64,000 bases of DNA from Terriglobia bacterium (GTDB lineage Bacteria; Acidobacteriota; Terriglobia; Terriglobales; Acidobacteriaceae): contig JAVUPY010000042.1 in assembly GCA_032252755.1 (NCBI GenBank), positions 1 through 64,000 on the forward strand, given 5' to 3'. The notes under the pieces were generated by a model that saw only the letters and a program-made list of their open reading frames with translations, had not been told where the DNA came from and ran no database searches. Position numbers and translations under genes: made by a program. The stretch's first letter is position 1. Each line of letters opens with the position of its first letter. Shown in pieces: positions 1-8,884 of the stretch.

Positions 1-249
1 GTTTGGGAAACGGCTGTCTTTTACCATTTCATTCACACCGTCATGCTGTTTGTGCTGGCGGAGCGGAAGCCGCTGGCTGTGGGACCGTGGTGGTGTTTCC
101 TGGCGGGCATCGTCATTTTCTCCGGCTCGCTTTATCTGCTGGCCGCGACCAACGTGCGCTGGCTCGGTGCGGTTACGCCAATCGGTGGAGCCAGTTTTCT
201 GGCCGGCTGGCTTTGGCTGGCGATTACTGCCGCCCACGGGAAGGATTAG
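1..249 (+). CDS. DUF423 family membrane protein, 3' end
   Basis: The frame is open from the first base and ends at 249, giving the last 82 residues. Hydrophobic helices alternate with short loops, and the segment around [17 protein letters not shown] matches what I know of the C-terminal half of DUF423/YgdD proteins: a penultimate helix, a conserved TPIGG loop and a final helix. These are small integral membrane proteins with no established biochemical function. The start lies outside the window, so nothing can be said about the promoter. It is followed closely by a tRNA on the other strand, so the two genes converge. Confidence 0.75.
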   Translation, partial: VWETAVFYHFIHTVMLFVLAERKPLAVGPWWCFLAGIVIFSGSLYLLAATNVRWLGAVTPIGGASFLAGWLWLAITAAHGKD

Positions 250-266
250 AAAATGAATTTGCAGAA

Positions 267-341
267 TGGTGCGCGGTGCAGGTTTTGAACCTGCGACCCC
301 CAGTGTGTGATACTGGTGCTCTACCGCTGAGCTAACCGCGC
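267..341 (-). tRNA. tRNA-Val (CAC anticodon), CCA encoded
   Basis: Read on the minus strand the cloverleaf is complete. The acceptor stem is GCGCGGT/ACCGCGC, the D arm is GCTC...GAGC, the anticodon stem is CCAGT/ACTGG with loop ATCACAC, and the T arm is GCAGG-TTCAAAA-CCTGC. The anticodon CAC reads GUG valine codons. Discriminator A and the CCA tail are encoded (267-270). It lies just downstream of nadB on the same strand. Confidence 0.95.
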
Positions 342-374
342 AACCCTAACAGCGTATCCGGCATCCGCATTTTT

Positions 375-1943
375 TCAAGATTTTCTTAGGACTGTGTCCC
401 GCTGCCTCCAGTCGGGATTCGTCCCCGGATAATCCAGATTGTAATGCAGACCGCGGCTTTCGGGCCGCAACTGCGCGCACCGCACAATCAACTCCGCCGC
501 GGTGGCAATATTGCGCAACTCCAGCAAATCGCTGGTCACAATGAAATTCCAGTAATATTCACGGATTTCCTCCTGCAGATTCGCGATGCGCTTGGCCGCG
601 CGTTCCAGCCGTTTGTTCGTGCGCACAATGCCCACGTAGTCCCACATCAATCGCCGGATTTCGTCCCAGTTGTGAGACACCACAACCAATTCGTCCGGGT
701 TATGTGCCTTGCCGGATTGCCACAGCGGAATTTGGGAAGTGACGGGTGACGGGTAACGGGCGGCGAGCGCTTTGGCCGACGCGCGATGAGCGCAAACCAG
801 CGCTTCCAAAAGCGAATTGCTCGCCAGCCGGTTTGCGCCGTGCAACCCGGTGCAGGCTGCTTCACCCACGGCGTAAAGCCCGGCAATGTCCGTCTCGCCG
901 TCCACGTTCGTTACCACACCGCCGCATTGGTAGTGCGCGGCGGGCACGACGGGAATCGGTTCCTTGGTGATGTCAATGCCGTACCGCAGGCACGTCTGGT
1001 AAATGTTCGGAAACCGCTCGATGATGAATTTTGCCGGCTGGTGGGTGATGTCCAGCAGCACATGGTCCGCGCCGGTTTTTTTCATCTCGCTGTCAATCGC
1101 CCGGGCCACGATGTCGCGCGGGGCGAGCGATTTCATCGGATGCGCGTCGTTCATGAATTCCATGCCGTCCAGATTTTTCAGAATCCCGCCTTCGCCGCGA
1201 ACTGCTTCACTGATGAGAAACGACTTCGCCTTCGGATGATACAGGCACGTCGGATGAAACTGCACGAACTCCATGTCGCTGATCTCGGCGCCCGCGCGCC
1301 ACGCCATCGCCACGCCATCACCGGTCGCGACCGTAGGATTCGTCGTGTCGGAATAAACCTGGCCAAGTCCGCCGGTCGCCAGCAGCACACCACGCGCACG
1401 GATTTCGCGATGCTCGCCCGATTCCTCCAGCAGGGAAACGCCGCAAACGCGACCATTCTCAACCAGCAGTTCGCTTGTGAAACCGAATTCGCGGAATGTG
1501 ATGTTCTTGATCGTTGAAGCACGCGCGTAAAGAGCCCGTCCAATTTCGCGGCCGGTAGAATCTCCATGCGCGTGCAGCACACGATTTCGGCTATGCGCTC
1601 CCTCGCGTGTGAACGCGAGTTTCGTGCCCTGCCGATCGAACTCAGTTCCCCACTTGATCAGTTCTTCGATACGTACCGGACCTTCTTCGACGAGCACGTG
1701 CGCAGCGTCAGGATTGACCAGTCCGTCTCCGGCATTGATGGTGTCCTGGAAGTGAAGCTGGATCTCGTCTTCGTCGCTGAGCGCCGCGGCGATTCCGCCC
1801 TGAGCGTATTGCGTGTTCGACTCGCTCAGTTCGCGCTTGGCAAGGCAGAGAACACGCCCGGAAGCGGCCAGTTCGATTGCGGCACGAAGACCTGCTACGC
1901 CAGCTCCTGCAATGATGTAGTCGAATTCGGCGGCTGTCTTCAT
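375..1943 (-). CDS. nadB: L-aspartate oxidase (NadB)
   Basis: A protein of about 522 residues that oxidises L-aspartate to iminoaspartate with FAD, the first step of NAD synthesis. The N terminus has the dinucleotide-binding fold (AGAGVAGLRAA, about residues 12-22). The fumarate-reductase/succinate-dehydrogenase flavoprotein signatures follow: QYAQGGIAAA, FHPTCLY, EAVRGEGG and AAHYQCGGV. A helical C-terminal domain completes the family's usual length. The frame is open a further 42 codons upstream, but the ATG at 1943 places the flavin fold at the expected distance from the N terminus, so I chose it. No nadA or nadC is next to it. It is divergent from aroB, and the two share 1944-2052 as promoter space. 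Confidence 0.93.
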   Translation of the reverse strand: MKTAAEFDYIIAGAGVAGLRAAIELAASGRVLCLAKRELSESNTQYAQGGIAAALSDEDEIQLHFQDTINAGDGLVNPDAAHVLVEEGPVRIEELIKWGTEFDRQGTKLAFTREGAHSRNRVLHAHGDSTGREIGRALYARASTIKNITFREFGFTSELLVENGRVCGVSLLEESGEHREIRARGVLLATGGLGQVYSDTTNPTVATGDGVAMAWRAGAEISDMEFVQFHPTCLYHPKAKSFLISEAVRGEGGILKNLDGMEFMNDAHPMKSLAPRDIVARAIDSEMKKTGADHVLLDITHQPAKFIIERFPNIYQTCLRYGIDITKEPIPVVPAAHYQCGGVVTNVDGETDIAGLYAVGEAACTGLHGANRLASNSLLEALVCAHRASAKALAARYPSPVTSQIPLWQSGKAHNPDELVVVSHNWDEIRRLMWDYVGIVRTNKRLERAAKRIANLQEEIREYYWNFIVTSDLLELRNIATAAELIVRCAQLRPESRGLHYNLDYPGTNPDWRQRDTVLRKS

Positions 1944-2052
1944 GGTGAAAGAAAATACTAGCACGCGGAGAATGCGGTGAATACGGACGCAGTATAGTCG
2001 AGCTGCCGGAGCCTCGATAATGCGGAGCCCTGCCTTCAGGTAAGATAGACGT

Positions 2053-3150
2053 TTGATCCGCGTAAGCATACAAACCGCCTCGCAGCCTTACGACGCCCTC
2101 ATTGAGAGCGGCGTTCTGCGATCCTCCGGCGTCTACATCCACGAGCTGATGCCGAAGGTGCAGCGTTATTACATTGTTACCGTTCCCAAGCTGCGCAAGC
2201 TCTACGGAAAATACATCTCCGATAGCTTCAAGAGCGCGAAGCTGGAACATCATTTCGTCGAGCTGCCCGATGGCGAGCGCCGCAAGAACCTAGCCACCAT
2301 CGAAGCCGCTGGGAGTCGCATGGTGAAACTCGGCGCCGATCGCAATTCTGTGATCGTCGCGCTCGGCGGCGGCGTTGTGGGCGACATGGCAGGATTCCTC
2401 GCCTCCATCTACATGCGCGGTATTTCTTTCGTGCAGGTGCCCACTACATTCCTCGCGCAAGTCGATGCCTCGGTCGGCGGCAAAACCGGCGTGAACCTTG
2501 AGGAAGGGAAGAACCTTCTTGGCACGTTCCTGCAGCCTCGAATGGTGATCATCGATCCCGGCGTTCTGCGGAGCCTGCCCGAACGGGAATTTCGGTCGGG
2601 CTTGTTTGAGGCACTCAAGGCCGGGATCATCCAGGACGCTCGCATCTTCGAATTCATGGAACAGAATCGCGACAAAATTCTCGGGCGCGATGCCGCCGCT
2701 CTGGAGTGGTTGATAGCGGAGAGCGTGCGCGTAAAGGCCGCCGTCGTTTCTGCCGATGAGCAGGAGCATGGCCTTCGCCGCATTCTGAATCTTGGCCACA
2801 CTATCGGCCACGCGCTCGAAGCTGAAACCGAGTACAAGCACTTCTTCCACGGCGAAGCCGTCGCCTGGGGCATGGTTGCCGCCGCGATGATCGCTGTCGG
2901 TTTACAGCTAACTGATCCACGCACAGCGCAGCGCATCATCAGCGCAGTTTTGTCTTACGCGCCGCTGCCTAAAGTCGATGTGCGCCCCAAGGCCATTCTC
3001 AAGCGCCTCACCAGCGACAAAAAAACAGTCGACGGCAAGGTGCACTTCATACTTCCACGCGAGATCGGCAAGGTCGAAGTCACAAAAGACGTCCCCGAGC
3101 GCGCGGTGCTGCAAGCTGTCGAAGAATTGCGATACCTTTCACAAGCATGA
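2053..3150 (+). CDS. aroB: 3-dehydroquinate synthase (AroB)
   Basis: Converts DAHP to 3-dehydroquinate, the second step of the shikimate pathway; cytosolic, NAD- and metal-dependent. The 365-residue product has the NAD-binding stretch GGGVVGDMAGF, the active-site run PTTFLAQVDASVGGKTGVN, and the metal-binding histidine regions NLGHTIGHALE and HGEAVAWGM. Translation seems to start at a TTG (2053), since the first residues MIRVSIQTASQPYDALI align with the family N terminus. The stop overlaps the start of the ubiE-type methyltransferase by four bases, so the two are translationally coupled even though their pathways only share chorismate. Confidence 0.95.
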   Translation: MIRVSIQTASQPYDALIESGVLRSSGVYIHELMPKVQRYYIVTVPKLRKLYGKYISDSFKSAKLEHHFVELPDGERRKNLATIEAAGSRMVKLGADRNSVIVALGGGVVGDMAGFLASIYMRGISFVQVPTTFLAQVDASVGGKTGVNLEEGKNLLGTFLQPRMVIIDPGVLRSLPEREFRSGLFEALKAGIIQDARIFEFMEQNRDKILGRDAAALEWLIAESVRVKAAVVSADEQEHGLRRILNLGHTIGHALEAETEYKHFFHGEAVAWGMVAAAMIAVGLQLTDPRTAQRIISAVLSYAPLPKVDVRPKAILKRLTSDKKTVDGKVHFILPREIGKVEVTKDVPERAVLQAVEELRYLSQA

Positions 3151-3905
3151 TGCCGATGACCGAACCCGCCAAGACCATCGGAGCGCGACCCGCCGGTACA
3201 GACGACCAGCAGTCGGCCGCCAACGCTGTCCGCGAGATGTTCAACACCATCTCGCCCCGCTACGACCTGCTAAACCATGTGCTCTCTATGAATGTCGACC
3301 GCCTGTGGTGGTGGCGCACCGCTCGTCGCTTCCGCCACATCCTTCGCCGCAATGAGGCCGAGGTGCTCGATCTCTGCTGCGGCACCGGCGACATGACCTT
3401 CGCGCTTTATCGCCAGACGAAAGGAAGCAGGGCCGCGATCACCGGAGCCGACTTTGCTCGCGAAATGCTTCGTCGCGCCGAAAGCAAGGGGAAGAGAACC
3501 CCAATCCGCTGGGTCGAAGCCGACGCCCTGCACATGCCCTTCTCCGACCATACGTTCGATCTCGTGACATCGGCCTTTGGTTTCCGCAATCTCGCCGACT
3601 ACGATGCTGGTCTGCGCGAGATCGTGCGGGTCCTGCGTCCCAATGGTGAGATCGGCATCCTCGACTTCGGCGAGCCAACGGGCACGGTCGGGAAGGTCTA
3701 CCGTTTTTACTTCAAGCAGGTGCTTCCGCGTGTTGGAACGATGATCTCCGGTGTACGAGGCCCATATGCTTACCTTCCGGCCTCCGTGGAAAAGTTCCCG
3801 GAGCCAACGGAGATGCTACAACGCATGCGCGCCGCGGGTTTGCGCCAAGCCGCCTATACTCCATATACCTTCGGAATCGCCGGACTCTATTGGGGCAAGA
3901 AGTAA
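3147..3905 (+). CDS. ubiE: UbiE/MenG quinone methyltransferase
   Basis: A class I SAM-dependent C-methyltransferase that carries out the last ring methylation of menaquinone (demethylmenaquinone to menaquinone) and, where present, of ubiquinone. The 252 residues carry the family marks in order: VREMFNTISPRYDLLNHVLS near the N terminus, SAM motif I LDLCCGTGDM, and the UbiE signature FGFRNLADY with an LRPNGEIGILDFGEP block. The start ATG overlaps the aroB stop, with a second ATG two codons later. A chorismate-supplying enzyme next to a quinone methylase fits a chorismate-to-menaquinone theme, but this is inference. Confidence 0.92.
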   Translation: MMPMTEPAKTIGARPAGTDDQQSAANAVREMFNTISPRYDLLNHVLSMNVDRLWWWRTARRFRHILRRNEAEVLDLCCGTGDMTFALYRQTKGSRAAITGADFAREMLRRAESKGKRTPIRWVEADALHMPFSDHTFDLVTSAFGFRNLADYDAGLREIVRVLRPNGEIGILDFGEPTGTVGKVYRFYFKQVLPRVGTMISGVRGPYAYLPASVEKFPEPTEMLQRMRAAGLRQAAYTPYTFGIAGLYWGKK

Positions 3906-4021
3906 GATCCGCGTCCACCTGCGGAATTCGCGTCCCCTCAGCTTTATCTGTTACAACAAATAATTTGCGACTCGTTGCTTAGCCGCACATCCAACCTCTC
4001 GTCATACGGAGGGACAAGTAC

Positions 4022-4579
4022 ATGTCTGAAACCGTCAATATCCTCGGAATTGCCGGGAGTTTGCGCAAAGAGTCATACAACAAGATGGCCTTGAAAGCCG
4101 CCCAGAAACTCGCGCCCGAAGGAACCGAAATCGAAATCTTCGATATCACCGGAATCCCGCCGTTCAACCAGGATGAAGAACGCAACCCTGCACCAAAAGT
4201 CTCGGAGTTCAAGCAGCGCATCCATGCTGCTGATGCCATCCTCTTCGCCACCCCGGAATACAACTATTCAGTTCCCGGTGTTCTGAAGAACGCAATCGAC
4301 TCGGCCTCTCGCCCTTACGGCGAGAATGCATGGAACGGCAAGCCAGTGGCCGTAATGGGCGCCTCGGTTGGCGCTCTCGGAACAGCGCGAGCGCAGTATC
4401 ATCTCCGCCAGATGTTCGTCTTCCTCAATATGTACGCGGTAAATCAGCCTGAAGTGATGATCGCGAACGCGTCGCAGAAGTTCGACAAGGAGGGCAACTT
4501 GTCCGATGATGTTGCAGCCAAGCTCATCAAGCAATTGTTGACGAACCTGAGAGATTGGACGAGAAAGCTGAAAGACTAG
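4022..4579 (+). CDS. NAD(P)H-dependent FMN reductase (flavodoxin-like)
   Basis: A 185-residue flavodoxin-fold oxidoreductase of the NADPH-dependent FMN reductase family (ChrR/YieF/azoreductase-like). Evidence is the phosphate-binding loop GIAGSLRKESYN near the N terminus, the conserved FATPEYNYSVPGVLKNAIDSASRP and the GALGTARAQYHLRQ block. Members reduce quinones, chromate or azo dyes; the physiological substrate cannot be read from sequence. A good ribosome site (GGAGGGAC) sits 7 bases before the ATG. The 116 bases upstream hold no clear riboswitch. Confidence 0.88.
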   Translation: MSETVNILGIAGSLRKESYNKMALKAAQKLAPEGTEIEIFDITGIPPFNQDEERNPAPKVSEFKQRIHAADAILFATPEYNYSVPGVLKNAIDSASRPYGENAWNGKPVAVMGASVGALGTARAQYHLRQMFVFLNMYAVNQPEVMIANASQKFDKEGNLSDDVAAKLIKQLLTNLRDWTRKLKD

Positions 4580-4596
4580 GAACAGGGCTTCAGGTA

Positions 4597-5697
4597 TCAG
4601 ACGCCGGTGGCGACCGTTGGTTGTTCTGATGCCTGACGATTATCCTCCGTCGTCCGAAAGCTGTCCGCAAGAGCGTCACGCACGGTGTACTGGATCACTT
4701 TCGCGTAGTCGGCTCCCAGCATCTCCTGCAATCGCGTGGTGTCCATCGTGTATGAGCCGATCATATACGGCAGTGCCTCCGGCGGAATGGAAGAGATTTC
4801 CCACTCCCACAGCTTCCGGAGCAGGAATTCGCACGCCGGCTTGGGGAGCCGAATGATCTTTGCGTGTGCCACCCTGGCGCACTCTGGAATCGTTACCGAA
4901 CCGCAGCGCCCCGCCACATTCAATATGTGCAGGCGGTTTCCCTCGGGGCTACGCCGCAGCAGCCAGGCCAGCAGGCGCGCCATGTCGTCCACGTGAACGA
5001 ATTGCAGCTTGTTATTGAGATATCGATCCCCAAAGGGGAGCATCAGCGGCAGCCGCGTCCCTTTCGCACGCATCTTTTCCGCGCGCTTGCTCTTTCCCAG
5101 CGGAGTCCCGCGCAGCGCTCCGACCATGTAATTCTGCATGCTCGCTCCCGTAAAAATATGCGGCCGGAGCATGTACGTGGTGGTGAAGTGCCCGAGGCTT
5201 TCGTAGCGGCTCTGCACCACGCGATCGGCTTCCATCTTGTGAATTGCGTATGGAAGCGTATGCGCGCCCAGCGCATGGTCCTCTTTTACCGGACCAGGCG
5301 TTTCCGGTCCATAAGCCGAAACGCTGCTGGGGAAGATGAAGCGGGTGACGGCGGCTCCATAGCGGTTGGCGACGGCGATGGCCTCGGTCACCCGCGTAGT
5401 TCCGGCGACATTGATCTGCCACATGCGATCGACGTCCAGAACTCCGGTTCGAACAGGGTCGAGGACGAAAGCGAGATGCACAACGGCGCAGGCGCTGCTG
5501 TCATTAATAAGGGAAATGAGCTTGCGCACGCAGCTTTCGCTGCCGAAATCCATGGACTCGAACCGCGCCAGCGAGGCGTTTTCAGGAGGCCGAAGATCGA
5601 CGCCGACCACCTTGAAATCGTCGAGCAGCGGCAACAGGCGCTGACCAAGATTTCCAGACACTCCGGTGATGATGATGGACTGACGATCGTCTGCCAT
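4597..5697 (-). CDS. NAD-dependent epimerase/dehydratase (extended SDR)
   Basis: An extended short-chain dehydrogenase of 366 residues. The N terminus carries the Rossmann motif ITGVSGNLGQRLLPLL, followed by DLRPPE, a catalytic-type S...YAIHKMEADR (YxxxK), and a substrate-specific C-terminal region. The frame is open 37 codons further upstream, but the ATG at 5697 puts the Rossmann strand at the usual place. The substrate is unknown; nucleotide-sugar or steroid-like substrates are equally possible. It converges with the FMN reductase and is divergent from the CDF transporter. Confidence 0.82.
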   Translation of the reverse strand: MADDRQSIIITGVSGNLGQRLLPLLDDFKVVGVDLRPPENASLARFESMDFGSESCVRKLISLINDSSACAVVHLAFVLDPVRTGVLDVDRMWQINVAGTTRVTEAIAVANRYGAAVTRFIFPSSVSAYGPETPGPVKEDHALGAHTLPYAIHKMEADRVVQSRYESLGHFTTTYMLRPHIFTGASMQNYMVGALRGTPLGKSKRAEKMRAKGTRLPLMLPFGDRYLNNKLQFVHVDDMARLLAWLLRRSPEGNRLHILNVAGRCGSVTIPECARVAHAKIIRLPKPACEFLLRKLWEWEISSIPPEALPYMIGSYTMDTTRLQEMLGADYAKVIQYTVRDALADSFRTTEDNRQASEQPTVATGV

Positions 5698-5780
5698 CGA
5701 ACCGCGTTGGGACCTCCGCCTGGTTCGGGTAGCTAAGAGAAGAGCAGGCGAAACGAATCGTAGCACAAAGAGGTGCGAGC

Positions 5781-5873
5781 GACGAGGTACGAGGTGCGAG
5801 ATCAGCAACTGCGAGGAATCTTAAGTGCATGTTCGTTACTGCCGCTTGTACTCGTACCTGGATCCTCGTACCT
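5781..5873. repeat. Interrupted inverted tract of (A)CGAGGTACGAG units
   Basis: In the 221-base divergent gap between the epimerase and the CDF transporter, GACGAGGTACGAGGTGCGAG (5781-5800) is faced by the opposite-strand units CTCGTACC at 5851-5858 and CTCGTACC at 5865-5872. The units could pair to form a long imperfect cruciform, or be repeated protein-binding sites for the divergent promoters. Confidence 0.5.
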
Positions 5874-5918
5874 GTTTTCCGGGTTGGCGCAATGCCCGTC
5901 TCAAGGTAATCTCAAGGC

Positions 5919-7340
5919 GTGGATGCAAGCTTCAATGCCGAGGCGATGCGAGCCGAAAAGCGCGGTGTGGCGGCGCGGTCTGTCTACGCGGCCCTGCTGA
6001 TAACCGGGCTCAAGTTTATCGTCGGCTTCACCACTGGATCCCTCGGCATCCTCTCGGAAGCTCTGCATTCCTCGCTTGACCTGATCGCTGCTGTGGTCAC
6101 GCTGCTCTCCGTTCGCGTGAGTGACAAGCCTGCAGATGCTGATCACCAGTATGGTCACGGGAAGGTCGAGAATTTCTCGGCCTTCATCGAAACGGGCCTG
6201 CTGCTGCTCACGTGCATCTGGATCGTCTGGGAAGCCTTCAAGCGTTTGTTCTTCCACTCGGTCGAGATCGAGCCCAGCGTCTGGGCGTTCGTCGTGATGT
6301 TCATCTCCATTGGCGTGGATGCGTGGCGCTCCAGGGCACTCAAGCGGGTGGCGGACCGGTACGATAGCCAGGCGCTCCAGGCGGATGCCCTGCATTTCTC
6401 CACCGATATCTGGTCGAGTTCCGTGGTTATCCTCGGTCTCGCGGTGGTCTGGGGTGGGCGCGAATACAACCTGCCATGGCTACAGAAGGCCGATCCGGTG
6501 GCGGCGCTCTTCGTGGCCTGCGTGGTCGTTTACGTCAGCTGGCGACTGGCGCGACAGACCATTGATGCGCTTCTCGACGCCGCGCCCGCCGGTGTGCGTA
6601 ACAACATCATCAATGCCGTCGAGGCGGTTCCGGGCGTACTCGAGGTCGACCGGGTGCGCATTCGGCGGGCAGGGAACCGTTACTTCGCCGATCTCTCGGT
6701 CGGACTGGCGCGCACGGCGACGTTCCAGCGTTCCGAACAGATCGTCGCCGAAGTGACGCAGAAGATCCGTTCGATCCTCAAGGACGTCGATGTGCTTGTG
6801 AACGCCGTTCCACGCGCGCTGCACACGGAGAACATCTTCGACCGCATTCGCGCCGCGGCGCTCAAGCACAACCTGATGGTGCACGATGTCAGCGTGCAGG
6901 ACCTCGGTGGGCAGCTTCACGTGGAGCAGCACGTGGAACTTGACGAGAAACTCTCACTGCTGGAAGCGCACGATCACGTGACGGCGCTGGAGGCCGACAT
7001 TCGCGAGTCCGTGCCGGAAATCTCGTCGATCCTCACGCATATCGAGAGCGAACCGGCGACGATCGAGACCAGCGACGAGATCGTGCAGGACCGCACGCTG
7101 GAACGCTCGCTCAAGGACATCGTCGCGGGTTTTCCGGACGTTGTCGATGTCCACGAGATCATCCTGAAGCGGGTGCGCGAGCATCTGTTCCTCTCCTGCC
7201 ATGTCACTATGCAGGACGAGTTGCCGCTCTCTCGCGTCCACGACATCCAAACCGCGCTCGAAATCCGGTTCAAACAGGCCGCGCCGCAACTGTTCCGCGT
7301 GCTCATCCATCCTGAGCCGCAGACGGATAACCGCAGGTAG
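5919..7340 (+). CDS. Cation diffusion facilitator transporter with extended C-terminus
   Basis: A proton-coupled exporter of divalent metals (Zn, Fe, Mn or Co). Six hydrophobic segments fill roughly residues 20-215, and the two metal-site motifs of the family are present: HSSLDLIA (TM2) and HFSTDIWSS (TM5), both HxxxD. At 473 residues it is much longer than the usual 300. After the first cytoplasmic dimerisation domain (about 210-295) come two more segments with the same hydrophobic and acidic pattern (about 300-380 and 385-465, ending ILTHIESEP and VLIHPEPQ). The start used is GTG 5919; ATG 5946 is an alternative with a nearby GAGG. Confidence 0.88.
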   Translation: MDASFNAEAMRAEKRGVAARSVYAALLITGLKFIVGFTTGSLGILSEALHSSLDLIAAVVTLLSVRVSDKPADADHQYGHGKVENFSAFIETGLLLLTCIWIVWEAFKRLFFHSVEIEPSVWAFVVMFISIGVDAWRSRALKRVADRYDSQALQADALHFSTDIWSSSVVILGLAVVWGGREYNLPWLQKADPVAALFVACVVVYVSWRLARQTIDALLDAAPAGVRNNIINAVEAVPGVLEVDRVRIRRAGNRYFADLSVGLARTATFQRSEQIVAEVTQKIRSILKDVDVLVNAVPRALHTENIFDRIRAAALKHNLMVHDVSVQDLGGQLHVEQHVELDEKLSLLEAHDHVTALEADIRESVPEISSILTHIESEPATIETSDEIVQDRTLERSLKDIVAGFPDVVDVHEIILKRVREHLFLSCHVTMQDELPLSRVHDIQTALEIRFKQAAPQLFRVLIHPEPQTDNRR

Positions 7341-7625
7341 AGTCGAGGTGGCTCTCGCAGATTCCTGGAGGGCTGATTCGCGCAAGCGGTGTCTGCAACC
7401 TGGCAAACCCTTGTTCCTTTAACCACCCCCTATTCTTGCGGTGTCCTCTTTTCAGCCACTTACGGAAATTTTCACGGTAGGGCGCTGATGGGAAAGAACT
7501 TAAATCTGAAAATAGGAGTTCTCCCTTTGGGTTCAAGAATTTGGGAAGGGAAAGTGTGCGGTTGAGAACGGCTACTTGAGCTGCTCAGCTCCTCAGCAAT
7601 GCGAAAGTAAAAGCAAAGTCAAAAT

Positions 7626-7666
7626 CCCCACCCTGTCGCCAACTGCGGGCGACAAGGGCAGGGCAC
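7626..7666. repeat. Intergenic hairpin of the CCCAC...GGGCAC family
   Basis: CCCACCCTGTCGCC faces GGCGACAAGGGCAGGGCAC across a short loop. Inner stem GTCGCC/GGCGAC is perfect, with CCCT/AGGG below it. The flanks CCCAC and GGGCAC are shared with at least seven other hairpins in this window. Confidence 0.6.
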
Positions 7667-7728
7667 GGAAAAAACATCAATGAACGGAAGATCGGGAGGA
7701 CCGAAAAACGGAACCCGACCAAGACAAA

Positions 7729-7750
7729 CGGCCGCCCGGTGGGACGGCCG
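7729..7750. terminator. CGGCCG hairpin, possible terminator
   Basis: CGGCCG at 7729-7734 pairs with CGGCCG at 7745-7750 around CCCGGTGGGA, which can add three more pairs. A pyrimidine-rich stretch (CTGGTCTCTCTATTTTC) follows. It is far from the end of the CDF gene, so its role is uncertain. Confidence 0.4.
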
Positions 7751-7810
7751 CTGGTCTCTCTATTTTCAGAATAGCAGGTTGGGTATGGCTACTGTGACAT
7801 CGGGGCGAGA

Positions 7811-7818
7811 TTTATATT
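7811..7818. repeat. Target-site duplication, left copy (TTTATATT)
   Basis: Eight bases identical to 11037-11044, directly outside the left inverted repeat. An AT-rich target in otherwise GC-rich surroundings. Confidence 0.85.
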
Positions 7819-7844
7819 CGAAATTATCCCCTTGACAAACCCAA
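7819..7844. repeat. Left terminal inverted repeat of the IS1595-type transposon
   Basis: Differs from the reverse complement of 11011-11036 only at its third and thirteenth bases. The shared inner part reads TTGACAAACCCAA and contains a consensus -35 box. Confidence 0.88.
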
Positions 7845-7860
7845 ATTCATGAGGTAAAGT
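7832..7860 (+). promoter_or_regulatory. Transposase promoter, -35 box inside the inverted repeat
   Basis: TTGACA (7832-7837), a 17-base spacer, then TAAAGT (7855-7860). The predicted start of transcription is a few bases before the transposase start codons, so the transcript leader is very short. Confidence 0.65.
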
Positions 7861-7885
7861 ACTTCGTGTAATGAGGTACTTTGCA

Positions 7886-8866
7886 ATGAGACAGAGAGCG
7901 GAAAAGACGATTGCGGCGCACTTCTTCGACGCAGAAGCGGCAAGACAATTCCTCGAAGCGAAGCGTTGGCCCGATGGTCCGGTTTGCCCGCACTGCGGCG
8001 AGATCAATAACGCCTATCGGTTGCAGCCTCGCGACTCAAAAAAGGACAAGCATGTTCGCCCCGGAGTTTGGAAGTGCGCGGGATGCCGTGAGCAGTTCAC
8101 GGTCACAGTTGGAACGGTTTTCGAGGATTCACACGTACCGCTGAATAAATGGTTGTTGGCGATTCATCTGCTCTGCTCTAGCAAGAAGGGAATGAGCGCA
8201 CATCAATTGTATCGAATGATGGGCACCTTCTACGGCAACAAGGGTTCATACAAAACGGCATGGTTCCTGTTTCACAGGCTGCGTTTTGCTATGACTCAGC
8301 ACCCATTGGTGGACAAACTCAAGGGCATCGTCGAAGTTGATGAGACCTGGGTTGGTCCGAAAGAGAGAGGAAAAGGCAATCCCGGTATGCCCACTCCCGA
8401 ACGCAGCAAGAAGCGTCCGGTTGTGGCCCTGATGGAACGCAGCGAAATGGGCAGCCGTGTTCGTTCATTTCCCGTGGAGCGTGTAACGCTGGATAACATC
8501 AAACCGATTATGAAGGCGCACGTCGAAGTTGGAACCACGATCCAGACGGACGAGGCTTCCATCTATCACTGGATGCGGGATGAGTTCCCGAATCACGATG
8601 TTGTGAACCACGCAAAGAAGGAATATTCGCGGCGCGAAGGCGACAAACTCGTCACCAGCAATACGGTTGAAGGATACTTCGGATTGTTGAAGCGTGGTTT
8701 GTATGGCACGTATCACCACGTGGGACGCGCATATCTTCAGCAGTACCTCAACGAATTCGACTTCCGGTACAACAATCGCGATATGTCGGACGTTGAGCGC
8801 ACATTGTCGGCAATCAAGGCGACAGAAGGAAAGCGCCTAATGCTGAAAGAACCAAGCAATGGGTAG
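7886..8866 (+). CDS. IS1595-family (ISXO2-like) DDE transposase
   Basis: Catalyses cut-and-paste or copy-out movement of the element. The N terminus holds a zinc-ribbon domain with two Cys pairs (CPHCG and, about 30 residues on, CAGC) that reads a terminal repeat. The catalytic DDE-type core follows: VEVDETWVG supplies the first Asp, QTDEASIYHW the second, and SNTVEGYFGLLKRGLYGTYHH is the C-terminal family signature in which the third acidic residue (E) or the Asn/His set lies. At 326 residues it is full length and uninterrupted. ATG 7886 has a GAGG 8 bases upstream; ATG 7871 is in frame and also possible. Confidence 0.92.
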   Translation: MRQRAEKTIAAHFFDAEAARQFLEAKRWPDGPVCPHCGEINNAYRLQPRDSKKDKHVRPGVWKCAGCREQFTVTVGTVFEDSHVPLNKWLLAIHLLCSSKKGMSAHQLYRMMGTFYGNKGSYKTAWFLFHRLRFAMTQHPLVDKLKGIVEVDETWVGPKERGKGNPGMPTPERSKKRPVVALMERSEMGSRVRSFPVERVTLDNIKPIMKAHVEVGTTIQTDEASIYHWMRDEFPNHDVVNHAKKEYSRREGDKLVTSNTVEGYFGLLKRGLYGTYHHVGRAYLQQYLNEFDFRYNNRDMSDVERTLSAIKATEGKRLMLKEPSNG

Positions 8867-8884
8867 ACGTTGGAGGCAAGCGCC

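Larger units (their letters stand above)
7341..7810. other. Intergenic stretch without genes
   Basis: Between the CDF gene and the IS1595-type transposon I see no convincing reading frame. The stretch holds two hairpins listed separately (7626-7666 and 7729-7750) and otherwise unremarkable sequence. Confidence 0.6.

Noticed and set aside
4864-5736. 290-codon plus-strand frame
   Set aside because: Antisense to the NAD-dependent epimerase, which has a clear Rossmann fold.
7814-7821. Alternative left end of the IS1595-type element with the tip at 7822
   Set aside because: The flanking octamers would not match. Moving the tips out by three bases gives perfect TTTATATT duplications and a longer inverted repeat.
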